From NCBI RefSeq assembly GCF_000815225.1, contig NZ_CP010427.1, positions 1,426,001 to 1,490,000 of the forward strand: a DNA stretch of 64,000 bases, read 5' to 3'. The stretch is from Allofrancisella guangzhouensis. GTDB taxonomy: Bacteria > Pseudomonadota > Gammaproteobacteria > Francisellales > Francisellaceae. A program made the translations under genes and the position numbers. Positions 60,519-64,000 of this stretch are shown here, piece by piece. Positions within the stretch are counted from its first letter, which is position 1, and each line of letters begins with the position of its first letter. The notes under the pieces are model-generated. The model did not search any database. It saw nothing but the letters and a program-made list of their open reading frames with translations, and was not told the origin of the DNA.

Positions 60519-60730
60519 AATATTCGAATTAATCCTATTAACAAAACTCCGATATAATTTTCTTTTAAATTTTTAAAATATTAATTGAAATAAAAATATA
60601 AATACAACATAATGTAGCTAACTTTAATTTGCATTTTACATAGTGGTTATATCGTATCTTTTAATACCTTAACTCTGCTTTTTAAAATGGTTTTGGGAAA
60701 TAAAATTTTACTATATAAGGTTTAAATAAC

Positions 60731-61492
60731 ATGTCTAATTACAAAATATTAGAACTATCAGAATACAAAACTTACAGTAATGAAAAATGTGTTATTTGTA
60801 TGAATGAGTGTACAAAAAATAATAAAGTATGCGAAGCTGTATGTGGACATAGATTTCATGTAAAATGTATAGAGAAATGGTTATTTAATGAGACTAATTG
60901 TCCAAGTTGCAGAGGGACTTGTACCTCACCATTAACCGGATACCACTACAGTGTCAGACTCCCTGGAGGTTATATGGATCAAAACACTCTAAAGGTATGG
61001 TTTAAAAACGTTATCGACAATGTTAATCCTGGTTTTTTTGATTTATTCAATCAACCAAGTATAAATATGACTGGAACGTTCACAGTTAGCAAAATAAAAA
61101 AAGCTATTAATGATGCTACTAATGACTACTTAAGGTGGCGTAGGAATAGAGGACTTATAAATTTCTTCTGGCATAGTGGTAATACAGGAATTAATAGAGC
61201 AAATGACTTTAATAATATAATCCAGAGATGCAATGATACCAATCCTAAAAACGTATTTTTGCATATTTGTGATACTATTAGAGATTATCCTCGCAATAGA
61301 CATTCTTATACTTCATTTATTTTAAACAGCATCAAAAAAATGGAGCCTATAGGTCATTACATGGAAAATCATGACTACACATCCGGAGGATCAAATGTAG
61401 AAACTGCACGTGAATATTTACTTAATACTGGATTATGGCATATAGCCCAACGCCGTTTAACACCCGAAGAGTTTAAGCTAACAAAAGGCTAG
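60731..61492 (+). CDS. RING-H2 finger protein, candidate ubiquitin-ligase effector
   Basis: The 253-residue protein has, at residues 20-60, a full RING-H2 pattern: C20-x2-C23, C38-x-H40, H43-x2-C46, C57-x2-C60, with the KCIEKWL and NCPSCR segments usual in eukaryotic E3 ligases. The rest is soluble and mostly helical; a YLRWRRNRGLINFFWHSGNT stretch is not recognised. There is no signal peptide or membrane helix. The gene lies between a transposase remnant and an IS30 element. Its TAG at 61490-61492 falls inside the IS30 left inverted repeat, so the original C-terminus may be lost. AAGG lies nine bases before the ATG. A secreted role in ubiquitylation of host proteins is inference. Confidence 0.85.
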   Translation: MSNYKILELSEYKTYSNEKCVICMNECTKNNKVCEAVCGHRFHVKCIEKWLFNETNCPSCRGTCTSPLTGYHYSVRLPGGYMDQNTLKVWFKNVIDNVNPGFFDLFNQPSINMTGTFTVSKIKKAINDATNDYLRWRRNRGLINFFWHSGNTGINRANDFNNIIQRCNDTNPKNVFLHICDTIRDYPRNRHSYTSFILNSIKKMEPIGHYMENHDYTSGGSNVETAREYLLNTGLWHIAQRRLTPEEFKLTKG

Positions 61493-62533
61493 ATTGTATT
61501 CTGAAAGTTTTAAAATAGTTGAAAGAGAGTTCCAGATGTAGTTTATTAGGTTTGAGAAGAACTTAAATAAACGAACAGGAACTAAAAATGGCACATAGAC
61601 ATTTAACTCTTTCAGATAGATATTATATAGAAAATTTACTTAAATTAGGATACTTAGAAGCAGCAATAGCTAATAAAATAGGATTTAGTAAAACAGCTGT
61701 TATAAATGAACTTAAAAGGAATAAAGTAGGTAAAAGTTATTCTGCAGAGATAGCCCATAAGTTGTATTGTAGTCGTAGAAAGTCAAATAATCATAAACTT
61801 ACTAATGAAGTTAAAAAGCTGATAATAGCTTTACTCAAAAAGAAAATATCACCGGAGTTAATTTGTGGTAGATTAAAGCATGAAGGTATAGCTAAGCTAA
61901 GTTTTAAAGCTGTTTATAACTTTATACAAAGACATAACCTTAAACAGTTATTATTCTTCAAAGGTAGGCGTTACAAATACAAAAAAGAAGGCTCCTCAAA
62001 TCAAGGTAAGATAAAGGATAGAGTCAACATATCACAAAGGCCTAAAGCAGCTAATGATAGAAAAGAGCTGTATCATTTTGAAGGTGATACTATAGTCGGT
62101 AAAGATCATAAAGGAGCTATTTTGACTATGGTAGATAGAGTTAGTAGATTCACAATTCTAGGCAAAGCTAAAGATAGAACAGCTAGTTCAATTAACCAAA
62201 TTTTATACAGAGCATCAAATGGTAATAAAATTACCACAGCTACTTTTGATAATGGTAAAGAGTTTGCTAAACACAAAAATTTATCAAATAAAACTGGTAT
62301 TAAAGTATTCTTTGCAGATGCATATAGTCCATGGCAAAGAGGTACAAATGAAAACATGAATAGGTATATCAGACAATTTATTCCTAAAGGTACTGATTTT
62401 AGTAATATCTCTCATCAGTATCTTAGAAAGTTGCAAATTGACTTGAATAATAGACCTAAAAAATGTTTAAATTATTTAACACCTAATGAGGTACATTTCG
62501 GAATCAGTATAAACATTGAGACTACAATCTAGC
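61488..62533 (+). mobile_element. Complete IS30-family insertion sequence
   Basis: Imperfect inverted repeats bound the element: GCTAGATTGTATTCTGA at 61488-61504 and its partner TGAGACTACAATCTAGC at 62517-62533. Between them is one intact IS30-type transposase gene. Total length is about 1,046 bases, normal for the family. A clear target duplication was not seen. The left end overlaps the stop of the RING gene and the right end overlaps the transposase stop. Confidence 0.78.
61588..62532 (+). CDS. IS30-family transposase
   Basis: The 314-residue protein has an N-terminal helix-turn-helix (LTLSDRYYIENLLKLG, ANKIGFSKTAVINELKRNK) and a DDE integrase core: D in YHFEGDTIVGKDHKGA, D in TATFDNGKEFAKHKNL, E in WQRGTNENMNRYIRQF. 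Length and motifs are those of intact IS30 transposases. The gene appears complete and could be active. Confidence 0.9.
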   Translation: MAHRHLTLSDRYYIENLLKLGYLEAAIANKIGFSKTAVINELKRNKVGKSYSAEIAHKLYCSRRKSNNHKLTNEVKKLIIALLKKKISPELICGRLKHEGIAKLSFKAVYNFIQRHNLKQLLFFKGRRYKYKKEGSSNQGKIKDRVNISQRPKAANDRKELYHFEGDTIVGKDHKGAILTMVDRVSRFTILGKAKDRTASSINQILYRASNGNKITTATFDNGKEFAKHKNLSNKTGIKVFFADAYSPWQRGTNENMNRYIRQFIPKGTDFSNISHQYLRKLQIDLNNRPKKCLNYLTPNEVHFGISINIETTI

Positions 62534-62769
62534 GACTATAATAATCTCCCCAGTTGCAGTTATCTGATATATCTTTTATGTTGTTTTTTAAATTTTTATA
62601 ATAATACATGTCTTTTATTTTTTATTATTTATTATTTTATTAAAAAATTAATTTAAAATAATATTATTTATTACAAATATATAGCAAAATGCCAGTCTAG
62701 TAAACAGTTTTAAAACAAATACATTTTTATAAATTTAGTACCGTATAACTTTATGCTATAATTTACTAA

Positions 62770-63756
<987 letters not shown>

Positions 63757-63959
63757 ATAGTTGTAGCCTTTTAATGAAAACTTCAGAAATATCTTTGTCA
63801 CATGTGTATTATATTAAGATGACTATATAAAATAGCTTTTAAAATTTAGGTTTTAAATTAAAAAAATTGGTACGCTGAAGTGAAACATGATCAACATTAT
63901 AAAAATAAAATTGAAATTACCTAAACTCAGCAACAATAAAGTTAAAAAGGAATCCTTGC

Positions 63960-64000
63960 ATGTTAATAAACAATAGCGATATGGTTGTTCATATTATTCA
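63960..64000 (+). CDS. Possible start of a gene running off the window
   Basis: An ATG at 63960 opens MLINNSDMVVHII and stays open to the end, with AAGGAA about eight bases upstream. Only 13 codons are visible, so the product cannot be named. It may be a real gene on the same strand as trxB. Confidence 0.3.
   Translation, partial: MLINNSDMVVHII

Noticed and set aside
60731-61492. A bacterial zinc-ribbon or HTH-linked zinc finger instead of RING
   Set aside because: Zinc ribbons have four ligands in two knuckles; here all eight RING-H2 ligands and the W and P marks are in place.
63887-63976. Thirty-codon frame after trxB (MINIIKIKLK...)
   Set aside because: It is short, lysine-rich, has no clear ribosome binding site and overlaps a better-supported start at 63960.

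Overview
The window looks like a Francisella chromosome. The DNA is very AT-rich. Several family features fit that genus: a monomeric isocitrate dehydrogenase, a FadB-type protein with an N-terminal acyl-CoA-binding domain, an orphan PmrA-type regulator in front of lepB-rnc-truB-rnr, and a WbtA-type dehydratase beside hrpA. The species cannot be fixed from sequence alone. The O-antigen locus is not the F. tularensis wbt set, which suggests an environmental or F. philomiragia-like lineage.

Positions 1-19.6 kb, all on the minus strand, form a Wzx/Wzy-type surface polysaccharide locus. It is transcribed from a WbtA-type 4,6-dehydratase and an initiating sugar-phosphate transferase towards position 1. 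It includes a short nucleotide-sugar branch (Ugd and an epimerase-like SDR) and a nonulosonic (pseudaminic-type) acid pathway: PseB, PseC, an SpsF-type cytidylyltransferase, a PseG-PseH fusion (frameshifted here) and PseI. Three further enzymes (aldo/keto reductase, GSA-type aminotransferase, GNAT acetyltransferase) imply a modified sugar. The locus ends with a 2OG dioxygenase-like protein, flippase, hexapeptide acyltransferase, Wzy polymerase and a glycosyltransferase cut by the window edge. A decayed PIN-type toxin-antitoxin pair and a small coiled-coil membrane gene lie within it.

19.6-27.1 kb (minus) holds hrpA, which carries an in-frame dispersed repeat, then wzz, icd and arsC. 27.5-36.4 kb (plus) is a fatty-acid beta-oxidation block (fadD, fadE, ACBP-FadB fusion, fadA, thioesterase) separated by palindromic repeat elements. 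36.4-40.2 kb (minus) holds nadV, an arginase, a small membrane protein and a periplasmic SH3 protein.

40.3-47.7 kb (plus) joins a two-component system (BfpR/BfpK-like) to a lipid-modification cluster: COG2907 oxidoreductase, DUF1365, CFA-synthase-like methyltransferase, DUF3833 lipoprotein, SDR and acyl desaturase. 47.7-53.1 kb (minus) is the compact pmrA-lepB-rnc-truB-rnr operon. proC (minus) is followed by rdgB, waaA, ispA, a phosphatidylcholine-synthase-like gene and ppk2 (plus), then a CAU tRNA at 58.86 kb.

58.9-62.6 kb is an accessory islet between that tRNA and trxB. It contains a second copy of the coiled-coil membrane gene, a dead transposase that appears to be a chimera of IS5-type and IS630-type sequences, and a complete IS30-family element. 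Between the two transposon regions lies a 253-residue protein with a textbook eukaryotic-style RING-H2 finger, a candidate ubiquitin-ligase effector. Its stop codon falls inside the IS30 terminal inverted repeat. This is the most interesting item in the window. No rRNA, CRISPR array or phage was seen.
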